A stretch of DNA of 64,000 nucleotides from Isochrysis galbana (lineage: Eukaryota > Haptophyta > Isochrysidales > Isochrysidaceae): positions 1,670,204 to 1,734,203 of the forward strand of contig CM030935.1 of NCBI GenBank assembly GCA_018136815.1. The letters run 5' to 3'. Shown here in pieces: positions 10,393 to 20,108 of the stretch. Below the pieces are notes generated by a model. That model worked only from the letters and a program-made list of their open reading frames with translations, did no database searches and was not told the DNA's origin. The translations under genes were made by a program, and so were the position numbers. Positions within the stretch are counted from its first letter, which is position 1, and the number at the start of each line of letters is the position of its first letter.

Positions 10393-11243
10393 AACTAACA
10401 ACTAAGTTACAATGTGAATCCCCGCAAGGCCCACGGACCGAATTCAGAAGAATGAGCGCCCCCCCCCCCCCCGCGCGGCGAAGTCCCCGGGTGCCGGCCT
10501 CCATCGCTTCGATCAGCGCGAGGGCGGACTTGTCCCGGGAAGCGCTGTCCAGCTTTGCCAGCGCTTGCTAGCTGCATACTCAGATACTCACGAAGCTTGG
10601 GAAGAAGCTCCTTGAGTTGTGCTGCACGGCGTCCCTCATAAACTGGCACTTTGCGCCTCCTGGACATCGTACTGCTTGACGCACCGCTTGCACATGAGGG
10701 AGGGCATGGCGACCTCACACCCACGCACCCACGACTGCGGCCGGTAGGCCGACGCCCTAGCGACTCTCTCCCGGAGCCGAGGAGATTTATAGCCGCCGGG
10801 GTGGGGGTGGGGTTAAGGCTCCAAATTTGGTCTGTGGGTGACCCTTTTTCACATTGTGCATGCCGAGCACGCCACCTGATGAGGACGGCGCAACTGCAAC
10901 TGCGAAACGGCGCTTTCATCCGATGTAACCTCCATGCTACTACATTCGGCATCCCTGCCCACCATGTGTGCACAAAATGTGCAAATACTTTGCTCTCCGC
11001 TCCCCACTCCGCTCACACCATCCCATGGCAGAGAGTCATGGTCATACCCCCCACAATGCATCGTTACACGCATCATGCTGCGAGCGGGGCGCGCTGCAGC
11101 ATGTAGTAGTCGGCGTGGCGCTGGTCTGCTTCGTCGGTTACGGATATGTCGTAGCAACAGTTGGCGGCTGTTGTTGACTCTGGCTGAGGCTTAGGCTGGT
11201 AGCCTGTCATCCCACGTGTGATGTGTGGTGTGTACAAACGTCG

Positions 11244-12122
11244 TCATCTACATGCGTGTGAGGCTGAGGGATTCATGCGACGTCCGTGCAACTGCCTTAT
11301 GTCAGCAGCGATCGCCTCGCGCTGATCCGATGCCTGAGAGGCAATGTTTTGAAGCTCTCTTGCTCGCTTTTGTATTGTATCTGCCTTCATGCGCACCGCA
11401 CGGGCCTCGTCCGCTAGGCGCTTGGCCTCATTTTCTAGTCCTGAGCTCCGTTCGTCATACTCCGTAATCTGTTTGCGCATGGAGTCCGTCAACTCACGTG
11501 AGCTATCGAGCATTTCCTCCAGCTCGTCCAGCTTTCCTTCATAAAGCGCTAGCTGCTTATTTCGTGCTGCAACAGTCGCATCCAACAAGAAGATTGCTTC
11601 GCGTTTCGATGGTGCTTCTTGATGTAACACACGTAGCCGCGCCTCGGCCTCCGCTATCTGAGCCCGATACAACTTCGCTTCGAGCTCAGCGGCGCGCGCC
11701 TCAGCCGCATCGCGCTCAGCGTGTGCCCCGTGGGATGCCTCGAATGCCCGCAGCTTCTCTTCCAGAGCATGATTGTCTTGGGATGTTGCCTCTGTCTCGG
11801 CGTCCATCGCAGCAGCCTGGGCCTCGAGCCGCACCAAATCACTGTCAAACTTTGAGTTGATCTGCAACCGTCGCTCCATCCCGCGCTCCACCACTTCAGC
11901 CGCCTGTCGCTCCGCATCATGAACCTGCTGCTGCAGCTCGCGGCACTTGGTGCGCTCACTCTCCGTCTGCTTGAGGACACGGAGCAGCTCCTCCTCAGCT
12001 AATGCAGCCGCGGCAGCAGCCGAACGCTCTCGCTGCTCGCACAGCGCGACAGCGCGCTCGGCAGCCGCTGCTCTTGCGATGTGTTCGTCGGCCTCCGCCG
12101 GGGGCATCGTGACGACCATCAT
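11244..12122 (-). CDS. Coiled-coil protein of unknown function
   Basis: A single open frame of 292 aa from ATGATG at 12122. Almost the whole length is an uninterrupted helical heptad pattern rich in Ala, Glu, Arg, Gln (ERAVALCEQRERSAAAAAAL ... RKQITEYDERSSGLENEAKR), with no Pro until the last residues. No motor, kinase or zinc motif is present, so it is a structural or scaffold-type coiled coil; the family is not recognisable by eye. The composition is clearly coding (strong third-position G/C and no low-complexity runs), unlike surrounding repeats. The stop follows SHACR; a further 3' exon cannot be excluded. Upstream, 12140-12205 carries two copies of CTACTCTACTCTAGAG around an AT-rich ATATATAATA, a possible promoter region. 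Confidence 0.7.
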   Translation of the reverse strand: MMVVTMPPAEADEHIARAAAAERAVALCEQRERSAAAAAALAEEELLRVLKQTESERTKCRELQQQVHDAERQAAEVVERGMERRLQINSKFDSDLVRLEAQAAAMDAETEATSQDNHALEEKLRAFEASHGAHAERDAAEARAAELEAKLYRAQIAEAEARLRVLHQEAPSKREAIFLLDATVAARNKQLALYEGKLDELEEMLDSSRELTDSMRKQITEYDERSSGLENEAKRLADEARAVRMKADTIQKRARELQNIASQASDQREAIAADIRQLHGRRMNPSASHACR

Positions 12123-12333
12123 CAGCTAGCCAGCCCCCTAGTACTACTCTACTCTAGAGCTCTAGAATATATAATACCAAAAAGTAGACTACTCTACTCT
12201 AGAGCCATGAGCTTCGTAGAACGTAGAACGGCCCGCATCGTGAAGCGGCCCGCAACGTTCCCCATGACTGCCACGGCCAAGCCCAAGCCTCCCTCGAGCC
12301 GAGAGATGCCAAAACAAAGGGCTCTAACTACAC

Positions 12334-12500
12334 TGTTAGGGCGGTCAAACAGGGGCTTTTTAACTATTAGTAAGGGTTGGGCTGTATTTTTTGACCGTGG
12401 CGCAAGGCCCAATAAAAAACCTTCAGGGGGGGCCACCTGCCGCCACGAAAATCTTAGCCAGGAAATGGTGCGATTCTCCCCCCCTCTCCCCCCCTCCGTC
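12334..12500. mobile_element. MITE-like repeat starting TAGGGCGGTCAAACA
   Basis: Starts TAGGGCGGTCAAACAGGGGC. A 65-base segment is bounded by CGGTCAAA (12343) and TTTGACCG (12398), and the rest matches 6330-6410 in reverse complement (CGCCACGAAAATCTTAGCC, GGAAATGGT). Related ends are at 15380-15415, 17838-17905 and 55290-55335. Confidence 0.6.
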
Positions 12501-12600
12501 ACGCGCGCTCACGCTCTACCCGTAAACATTTGGCGGTCGCGCCCGCGGGGGGATCGGTTCCTTTATATCTAAGCTACATTCGGCATTTGATTCCCGCCCG

Positions 12601-13428
12601 ATGCAGCGCCGTGTCGGGCTGCCGACAGTCCGACCACCCCCTGACCCTCTGGCATCATGGCCCGCGCAGCCCACCCAGCTCCTCACAGCGCGCGCACGCG
12701 GCTACCCTGGCTGCCACAGACCCCGCCCCGACCATCCCGACCCGCCCCTCGCCCCTCGCAGCTCGCAGGATTTGCCCTCACTCGAACTCGGCATCGAGAA
12801 CCAGGACCAGTTCACCGACGCGGCCGTCCACGCGTGGCTGACGAGCCTCCGCGTTGAGGCTGCCCTCGCGGCCCTCCTCTCTCTGACAGTGCCAGATTCG
12901 GCGCTGATCGATGAGGCAAGACCCGTGGGCGGCCTCAGGACGGGCCACGTCGTAGCTCTCTACTCTGCAGCGAGCAGAAAAGCCCAAGATCTTGCCAGAG
13001 CGCCTCACAGCGCATCTGGCAGGAACACACCACCCAAAGCAGAAATCATCTTCTGCCGCTGGGTGGTGGGCTTGGCAGGCGGTATTGGGAATCAACCCAT
13101 ACTGCCAATGACGCGCGACGGCGCGACGAAAGCGCTCCTGGCACGCGGAGCTCGCGCAGCCAAGGCGCGCTCCAAGGTCTTGGCAATACTTGACATGAAG
13201 TCAAGGAGAGCCATAGACCGCGGAGCCGATGCGGCGTCCGTCGATCTCCGGTGGGCAGCAGAGGCCGTGGAAGCCCTCGCCATGAATGGGTGCTTCGTCG
13301 CTGAGATGGAGGTGCGCGCGGCACTCAGCCCCTCCATAGACGACATGTTGAAGAAGCACATCGACGTCAAACGCATGGTCTCCAATCCTTCGAACATCGT
13401 GATACACCGCTCGTTCGAGAGTCGGTGA
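12601..13428 (+). CDS. Unknown ORF with LxILxMKSRR motif
   Basis: 275 aa from an ATG at 12601. The first ~60 residues are Pro/Arg-rich and may not be translated. From about residue 62 (SLELGIENQDQFTDAAVHAW) the sequence looks like a folded, helical protein (LRVEAALAALLSLTVPDSAL, VEALAMNGCFVAEMEVRAAL). I recognise no domain. The stretch KVLAILDMKSRRAIDRG has a counterpart, QLLSILEMKSRRKRSN, near the end of the next ORF. The next ORF starts 4 nt before this one ends, in another frame, so the two may be parts of one gene joined by an intron or broken by a frameshift. Confidence 0.45.
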   Translation: MQRRVGLPTVRPPPDPLASWPAQPTQLLTARARGYPGCHRPRPDHPDPPLAPRSSQDLPSLELGIENQDQFTDAAVHAWLTSLRVEAALAALLSLTVPDSALIDEARPVGGLRTGHVVALYSAASRKAQDLARAPHSASGRNTPPKAEIIFCRWVVGLAGGIGNQPILPMTRDGATKALLARGARAAKARSKVLAILDMKSRRAIDRGADAASVDLRWAAEAVEALAMNGCFVAEMEVRAALSPSIDDMLKKHIDVKRMVSNPSNIVIHRSFESR

Positions 13429-14066
13429 ACTTTTTCAATTCGGTCTCACTCGTGTCGCGCAATACGGCGGCGGCAGCGGCAGGGCAGGAAGAGCCTGGGG
13501 AGAGGCCTGAGGGGGGCGGGGATCTCGGGATCACGCCGACGTCTGATGAGGCGTGCACTCGGTTCATGGACGAGGTCGATAGGGGTGAGGAGCCTCCCGA
13601 GACAACCGATGAGTACCCTCCACAGTCAACGCACCCTCCAAAGAGGCGGCGGAAAGGGAAACAGATCGTCGCCCCGTCCCATCCGGATTCGCACGTCGAT
13701 CTCTACTTCAAGAAGATAGTGGGGCAGAGGACGTACAAGAACAAGTTGAGATGCTCATTGTACAAGGACGCCACCGGCGCCATGGGCTACACATGCTGTT
13801 GGGAGTGGCACATTAGGAACAGCCCGAACCTGTTTGGCTCACTTCGCCAGGCGGCCAAGACCTACGACGACAACTTTGCTCGGAACGTCTACCGCCACCT
13901 CTACATAGACTCCGAGTACAAACACTCCCTCTCCAACACGCGCGAAGAGGATACGACCGGGTCGATCCGCCAGCTGCTCTCCATCCTCGAGATGAAGTCG
14001 AGGAGGAAGCGCAGCAATCTTTGCGATGGAGCCCAACGAGACTCTCCGCCGTCCCAAAGCAGCTGA
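13425..14066 (+). CDS. Unknown ORF with nuclear-localisation-like motif
   Basis: About 213 codons, opening without a good ATG (13425 is GTG), which favours its being a continuation of the preceding ORF. It has an acidic/Pro linker (DEVDRGEEPPETTDEYPPQS), a basic run KRRRKGKQ fitting a nuclear signal, and then a compact Tyr/Trp/Cys-rich part (LYFKKIVGQRTYKNKLRCSL, MGYTCCWEWHIRNSPNLFGS). The end repeats the ILEMKSRR motif of the upstream ORF. It could be transposon-borne or a host gene; no terminal repeats are evident at its flanks. Confidence 0.45.
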   Translation: MNFFNSVSLVSRNTAAAAAGQEEPGERPEGGGDLGITPTSDEACTRFMDEVDRGEEPPETTDEYPPQSTHPPKRRRKGKQIVAPSHPDSHVDLYFKKIVGQRTYKNKLRCSLYKDATGAMGYTCCWEWHIRNSPNLFGSLRQAAKTYDDNFARNVYRHLYIDSEYKHSLSNTREEDTTGSIRQLLSILEMKSRRKRSNLCDGAQRDSPPSQSS

Positions 14067-14869
14067 GTCCATGGGACCATCTTGTGCACTCTCTCCCCCT
14101 TCTCCACCAGCCAATATGGACACCGATCGTGATGAACTAGCGTGCATGCAAATGCTTCTCGGCTGGATTTGAAGGGATGTGTCATGGCACCAGGCCAAAG
14201 TGCTGCGGGTGGCTGGAGGGAAGTGCGCTTTTAGAGTGGTTTTTGTGCCCGCATAGCGCATAGCGTGTTCGTACATAACGTTAGCTACCTCCTACGACTT
14301 GGTTTTCTCCCACCCCGTTTTTCCTGCTCTGAGTCGCCGCGTCGCCGCCATGGCCGCCCCCCTCCGCCTTGAGTCCGTCTCCCCCGGCACCGAGTCCATA
14401 CCCCCTCCCAGTGTCCATACCCCGCCTGGCACTCCCAGCGTGGCACTTTGTTCAACATTCTTTCTCTGTTCATCCCTATTCACCACATGCACAGCCACCC
14501 TCAGCCTCTCCACCACAGTTTGTTTGCTGGGATCGACACCAACCACGAAATGGAAGCTTTGATGGTCTCTATCCTGGGGACTTCCCACTGGATGCTTGGA
14601 CCGAACATGCACCGAAGGATGCCGGTTAGTACACCAAATGGATAAAATTGTTAATCCAAATGAACATGATTTGAATTCGATTCTGTTAGATGATAATATC
14701 AAGAAAGATGTAAGGACATTGGTGGATAGGGTGTTGTCAGTCTCGCGTAAGCATACCCTCTTGCCAAACGAGTGGGTTGGATAGCGCTACCCTCATTATC
14801 CCCACGATCTTCCGCGATTGAACGCTTTTCCATGCGGTGGGGGTGATGGCGATTGAACGCGTTCCACGT
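14067..14869. other. No supported gene; AT-richer ORF remnants
   Basis: A short frame at 14596-14784 (HDLNSILLDDNIKKDVRTLV) is AT-rich compared with neighbours and could be a decayed transposase piece, but no family motif is visible. Otherwise nothing recognised. Confidence 0.3.
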
Positions 14870-15415
14870 GTAGGCTGATGGTGATTGAACGCTTTTCCAT
14901 GCGGTGGGTGATGGTGATTGAGCGCTTCTCGCCTTCCCCCATCCGGATGGATCGTCGAAAACGGGCACGCAGCGCGCCCGGCATCGGTTCGAAGTTGGGC
15001 TCTCCGGGCCTCCCTCGGCGACGGCTCAACGTTCAATGGGCTCGGCGGATGGGTGATTTCGACGAGGGTTCGGCGCGCGGCCTGCCCGATTGGCGTGACC
15101 ATCCGGGTGGGCTATGCGTATTTGGTATCTGGTGGGGTCCCCCATCCGGATGGATCGTCGAAAACGGGCACGCAGCGCGCCCGGCATCGGTTCGAAGTTG
15201 AGCTTTTCAAGCTTTTGCGATTTTAGCGTCTTTTGTCTGTTTTCGATTACGTTTTCTTGTGGGGGCCCAAGGGGGGGGGGTCCGGGTCCTAATGGGCCCC
15301 GGATATGTGCTAGTTGGGTGTATTGGGAACTTTCTCCCGAAAAAAATCCTCAAATTTCCTCAATTCTGAGATGGTCATTTTTTCACCCCTAATAAAAAAA
15401 CACTGTTTGACCGCC
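14870..15415. repeat. Composite dispersed repeat (relative at 54800-55335)
   Basis: Contains two copies (14940 and 15139) of CATCCGGATGGATCGTCGAA ... GGCATCGGTTCGAAGTTG, then GGGGGCCC, CCGGATATGTGCTAGTTGGG and a final CACTGTTTGACCGCCCTAAC. 54800-55335 has the same order of blocks. Before it, GTGATTGAACGC/GTGATTGAGCGCTTCTC repeats three times; the latter also lies at 35880. Confidence 0.65.
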
Positions 15416-16265
15416 CTAACACTGTGCAGGCGAGCGACAAGGCCGACGATCTTCGAGAGCGAGAGCGAGCTCCCCGCGCATCACTTGATCACTTGTCACT
15501 TGAGGCATGCCATCTACCATCTAGTGTGCTCTTGTCTCTTGTCATCATGTTCCGTGCCCTTGGAATGGGTTCCTTTGTTCCTTTTCGTTGTGATACTTGT
15601 GGCAATCTCAAGAAGGAAGTGTGCAAGAGCAAGACGAAGCAATAAGAAGAGGGGATGTGTGCATGTGTGCAGCTTCGGAGGCTTGCAGCTCGTGTGGATG
15701 TTGGGTGTCAAAGCGCGTTGAGTGCCTCAGAGCCCGTTCTCGATGTCGGGGCATCGGGGTTGATGCTTGATGCACGAGGCTCGCGCAATGTCGCGCACAC
15801 ATATGCAAAAGACAAAAAAATACACTGCGGGTCACGGGTCACAACGACAACAAGCAACGAGCTTCAACTGAAAAAATAAGCACATGTCGGCCGAGCTCTC
15901 TACACGATACATGAGGAGGCTTTCATGCAGTTTGAGCACCTTCTAGAAACCAAAGTATAAGATGTAAGATGTAATAAGATATTATAGTGTCTAATAGAAA
16001 TGGGGCCGATCCAAGAAGCTCGTGCCTCTAGAGCTACTCTTTTTATGACGAAACATCGGTACTCCTACCCTGTATAGAGGTTTAATTGAATTGAACATAA
16101 GAAAATGCACAACAAATCAGAAAATAGGCAAATACTAGTAAAGTAGAGCTCTACAGTCTACAGAAATGATTAGGAAAGATGTAAATATTCTATTGTTATA
16201 ATGCTCCTGCAACTCATAAATTTATAATGGTTGGTTTAACTGGGAACTCTACACGAACTTTCGCG
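15416..16265. other. AT-richer spacer, no gene recognised
   Basis: A 33-codon Cys-containing ORF at 15547-15645 (FVPFRCDTCGNLKKEVCKSK) recalls part of a small zinc finger, but there are too few ligands to call. The rest, 15900-16240, is AT-rich and unstructured. Confidence 0.35.
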
Positions 16266-16658
16266 GGTGTCTTCTCCTACCTCCCTCTCTCCCTCTCTCT
16301 CCCTCTCTCTCTCCCTCCCTCCCCCTCTCTCTCTCTCACCCTCCCTCTCCCTCCCTCCCCCTCTCTCTCTCCCTCCCTCCCTCCCTCCCCCCCTCCCTCC
16401 CTCGCTCCCTCTCGTTCTCCTCTCTTTCTCCCCTCTCTTCCTCTCTCCCTCTCTTTCTCCCGCCCCCCCCCTCTCTCCCCCCTCTTCTCCTCTCTCCCTC
16501 TCTCATCCCCCCCCCCCCCTCCTTGTCGCCCCGCCCCGCCTCTCCTCGACTCGCGCGCAACTCGCGTCCCCTCCTCTCTAACTCTCTACTCTCTTCCCTC
16601 CGAGGTACCAGGTTCGTCACCGAAATCGAGAGGGGGGAGGGAGAGGGAGAGGGAGAGG

Positions 16659-16713
<55 letters not shown>

Positions 16714-16760
16714 GGGGCGAGTGGGCGGGAGGTCGGGGGGGAGGGAAGGGGAGGAGACCA
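16266..16760. repeat. Pyrimidine tract (16270-16530) and GA tract (16625-16720)
   Basis: About 260 bases of nearly pure C/T (CTCTCCCTCCCTCCCTCC) followed after ~90 bases by a GAGAGA run on the same strand. The two tracts are partly complementary and can pair as a large hairpin or form triplex DNA. They lie immediately upstream of the plastid membrane-protein gene at 16974. Confidence 0.9.
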
Positions 16761-16973
16761 AAGGCCCTCCTCCTCCATCTTTCCTTGCCTCGTTCTCTTC
16801 TCTCCTCCATCCGTCTCCCTTCTCGATCTAATTCTTCGCACAGCCCCTCCCCAGAGAGAGGGAATACAAGTGGGGGGGGGGGGGGGGGAGGAGAGGGGAC
16901 CTCACAACTCTTCCAACACAGACTCCACCCCGAGGGAGCGAGACGAGAAGCTACGGCGGGAGCGCAAGCCAGA

Positions 16974-17294
16974 ATGTCCACTTTCCTTCGCTTCCTTTGC
17001 GTTGCCCTCATTGCGACAGAGCAGGTGCAGGCCCTGCAGATCCGCCCCGCCTGCCAGCTGGCCTCTGGCTCCGTGCTCTCTGCCTCTTCCCCTCTCCGCC
17101 AGCCTGCCCCAGTCATGGAGAAGCTCACAAAGGAGCAAGAGGCGCGCATGAAGGCGGTCGGCTCTGACTCCAACTTTGGCCAGTACCGACGGATCGAATC
17201 TGCTATCTACCTCGTGGGCGGGCTCATCACCCTCATTACCCCCATTGTGCTCGGCATCTGGGCGTATAATGAGGGCTACCTCACTCCGCAGTGA
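16974..17294 (+). CDS. Plastid-targeted single-helix thylakoid-type protein
   Basis: 106 aa from ATG 16974. Residues 1-20 (STFLRFLCVALIATEQVQA) form a signal peptide ending before LQIRPA, then a Ser/Ala/Pro-rich stretch of ~30 residues without acids, as in the transit part of bipartite presequences of secondary plastids. The mature part starts near MEKLTKEQEARMKAVGSDSN and ends with one transmembrane helix, YLVGGLITLITPIVLGIWAY, and the short tail NEGYLTPQ. Size and topology are those of small nucleus-encoded photosystem or thylakoid subunits; I cannot name the subunit with confidence. The ATG was chosen because the long upstream frame is translated CT/GA repeat. No intron. The longer frame from 16227 is an artefact. 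Confidence 0.8.
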   Translation: MSTFLRFLCVALIATEQVQALQIRPACQLASGSVLSASSPLRQPAPVMEKLTKEQEARMKAVGSDSNFGQYRRIESAIYLVGGLITLITPIVLGIWAYNEGYLTPQ

Positions 17295-17948
17295 TGGAGT
17301 AGCTGCGAGGTGAGGGATTCAAGGCTTTCCATGTTTGAGCACACTAGTTCTTGCTCTATCCGCGACCTCCTGAGGAGTGAGTATGTCTTCGCTAGCCTCT
17401 CCGCGATGCTGGCAATGCATCGCTTACGTCCAGCTGCTTGCTATCCATCGCTGGTGTCCCATGAGAGTGCGCTGGCTATACATCACTTGGGAAGGTGCAC
17501 GAAGCGTTCGCATGGTGGATGGACGTCAATGGGAGAGGTTGCATTTACATTTCTGTTTGCGCGCCCACCCCATGAGATGCATGCATCGAAACGCGTGTGG
17601 AACAACCCGTGTTACAGATCCGGACATCCTGTCAAAATACAAGACAGTGGTTGGAATGGCTGCGTTTCTCTCCGTACACATTTTTATTTGCTTTGATGCA
17701 AACATCGGTATGGTTGTGGATCGGTAGTCCTAAGGGTTGGAGGCCTTTGAGCCCCATGCCCGGCGGCTCGGCATCTATCTGCATCTAGTTTTGACCTCGA
17801 AAAACGAGTTTCAACTACATACACCATACAAGTAGGAAGCAGGGCGATCAAACAGGGCTTTTAACTTTCACTTTTCACTTCTAATTCTAAGTCTAAGGGT
17901 GAAAATTCACCAAGTCAAGATTGAGGTTTTATCACGAGATCTTAGGAT
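17295..17948. other. 3' flank and MITE-type end
   Basis: The frames here (for example 17310-17696) look like untranslated flank. At 17838-17905 GGGCGATCAAACAGGGCTTT...AAGGGTGAAAATTCACC is a diverged end of the GGGCGGTCAAACA repeat family. Confidence 0.4.
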
Positions 17949-17949
17949 A

Positions 17950-19311
17950 TGCTACTGGGAATGGGTATATTAGGCAGAATCTAATGAGAAATATGCACAT
18001 TTTCGACGCCGTTTCAACATATACAGATCGAGGGAAGGTGGTATGAGGCGGAACTCTCATACCTAGGCACACCCATAATCGGAAAAAGATTATCCGCCGC
18101 ACCCACGAACTTAGACTCATCCCCACCGGCGCAAAGGGGGGAAGGGTACAAAACCAACAGGAGACTAGAATACCCGCTAGCGGACGAATACACATTAGAC
18201 GGCAAGACGCCGCTGGACGGCACCGGAGTAGAACATATTACCGAGGCCCTCCAGCAGGCGATATGCAAACGCAAACACCTCATGGGGCCGACCAAATGGG
18301 AGGAAAAACTTCAAATTTCAGGCGATACATGGGCGCACCTCGCGAAGCTATACACCTCGCCAATGATAACGGCGCGAGACATGCACCTACATTTCAAACA
18401 TATCACACATAGGCGAGTGGGCACATATAACCGCTTTCCGGGCAGAGACAACACTTGCCGCATGTGTGGGGAAGCGGATGAATCCTCGATCCACCTAGGC
18501 GAGTGCCCCAGGATAACTAACATCCTAGGCGAACTAAATAAAGTCGCACGCTTCCCACCTAAGGCGGAAAGAAGTAGAGAGGAAATCACTATAGATAACC
18601 TATTCGTCTTCCCGAAAGGAGACGCCCCGAAAGCGATATGTATACTATACCTATTAGCGTGGAGATACATAATCACGGACTTCTATCGGATACATTACGA
18701 CGGCCTAAAATTTTCGGAAGAATCCATACTGATAAGAATCATAGAGAGATACATCTTGCTGAGCAAAGCACTCCTTTTCGCACAAGAAACCGATTCGGCG
18801 AGAACCGCCCAGGCGGGCATGGCAGGCAACCCAAGAAAAGGATAGACATGAACGACTTGAGACCCATCTTCAATAGGAACGACAAAGGCGGACTTAGGCC
18901 CAGTGCGGAGTTAGTGGAGCTAACCACCAAGTTGGGGATCGTTCACGCCGTCGAGGAGATCAAGGAACAAGACAACCAAAGCACTTGAAGCTTTGGCACG
19001 CCATCCAAAACTGACACTAGAGACATTAGGACCCGGACATAACTATAACAAATAAAACTTAGACGGATAGACACACACGGCAACATCGACAAACTCAAAA
19101 GGCCTGCCCGAAACCCACACTCCGAACCAGGCCTCAGGTAGTGCACCGAGGCCGGACCCCGGAAACCGAAGAAAAAGGAAAGAAGGGGGGCAGGGGAAGA
19201 GGTGGAGGGAGGGAAATTAAGGGCGCTGTAGATAGCAAAGGCAAAGGTATGACCCATAGCTAGTAGGCGAGTAGCCCTGAATCTTCAGAAGTTTTTTTTT
19301 CTCCATCGCTG
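17950..19311 (+). mobile_element. 5'-truncated LINE: RT thumb, zinc knuckle, 3' tail
   Basis: Coding similarity runs from about 18035 (RWYEAELSYLGTPIIGKRLS, an RT thumb-type motif) through 18845. It includes CRMCGEADESSIHLGEC (C-x2-C-x8-H-x3-C), the C-terminal zinc knuckle of many LINE ORF2 proteins, and LLAWRYIITDFYRIHYD. Near 18825 the frame shifts; the family C-terminus (KKRIDMNDLRPIF ... AELVELTTKLG) continues in another frame to 18988, so the copy is dead. The 3' UTR ends TAGCCCTGAATCTTCAGA followed by T's at 19301-19310. Confidence 0.85.
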
Positions 19312-19640
19312 GCGCTCCTGAGCTCCTCATCCTCAGGGGCCCCCACTCTGCACCTGTCTGCCTGTCGACCAGGGGGGGAGGGGGGAGGGGGGTTGGAGTG
19401 ATGGGCTGGCCACGATAGGCCAGGACGCGCGAGGCAGGCGAGCGCCTGTCAGGGAGAGGGTGAGCGACCAGTGCAGTCTGCTCTGGGCAAGCCATCAGGC
19501 ATGCCAGGAGCATGGGTGGTTCCTCCCCCATAGCGGGGGAGGAGTGGAGAGAGGGGGGGGGCGTGCCCTCCCATAGGCGAACTAAGTATAAACTTAGTTG
19601 ACCGTAGTAGGTGTTAGCCCAGAATCTTCAGATTTTTTTA
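19312..19640. mobile_element. Inverted LINE 5' piece joined to a LINE 3' tail
   Basis: 19590-19312 read on the minus strand begins with the palindrome AACTAAGTTTATACTTAGTT, then CGCCTATGG and an ORF1-like start. Immediately to its right (19591-19640, plus) are ~30 bases of LINE 3' end, GTTAGCCCAGAATCTTCAGA plus T's. A similar arrangement is at 46444-46875. Confidence 0.6.
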
Positions 19641-20108
19641 AGTGACTACAGTGCACACACCACGCAAACCATCAACGACACGTTCAAAGTTATAAGTCAA
19701 ACCTCAAACGCTAAATGGATGTGCGGTGGCCTATGGCGGCGAACAGCGATTTGGCACGCCGTCGGCCACCGGTCCGGGGCGCACCGATCCCGCGTCGACA
19801 TCCAATCCCCGATTCGGCACTCTGACGGAGCTTGCGAGGTTGCCGGTGCTCACCGCATGCGCATCACTTGCCTTGCTCACGCTCATGTAGCTAAACCATG
19901 TCAGAGAAATGGAATCAACCTCCAAGACAAACGTCGAGTGCCCCCCCCCCGCCCCCACTTCCATGGTAAGATTTTGAACCTGCGTCATGCGGAGCACTCG
20001 TGCATCCTTCGAAACATTAGACACGTACCGACATGCTCCTCGTGATCGTACGCGCCTCGCGGCAGTCGCACTAGTGGCCACCTCCAGTATGTGCAGCAAG
20101 ACATCTGC
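19641..20108. other. No supported gene
   Basis: The minus-strand frame 19731-20099 lies just downstream of the dehydratase stop and could be an extra 3' exon reached through the GTAAGC at 20114, but it shows no family features. Confidence 0.3.

Noticed and set aside
10407-10973. Minus-strand frame with MSRRRKVPVYEGRRAAQLKE and a following ALAKLDSASRDKSALALIEA segment
   Set aside because: The two parts look protein-like but lie in different frames separated by only ~24 bases; no valid intron joins them and no family is recognised.
15547-15645. Short ORF FVPFRCDTCGNLKKEVCKSK as a zinc finger
   Set aside because: Too few Cys/His ligands and no neighbouring exon supplying them.
16227-16973. Long N-terminal extension of the plastid protein frame
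   Set aside because: It is translated CT/GA repeat; the ATG at 16974 begins a proper signal peptide.
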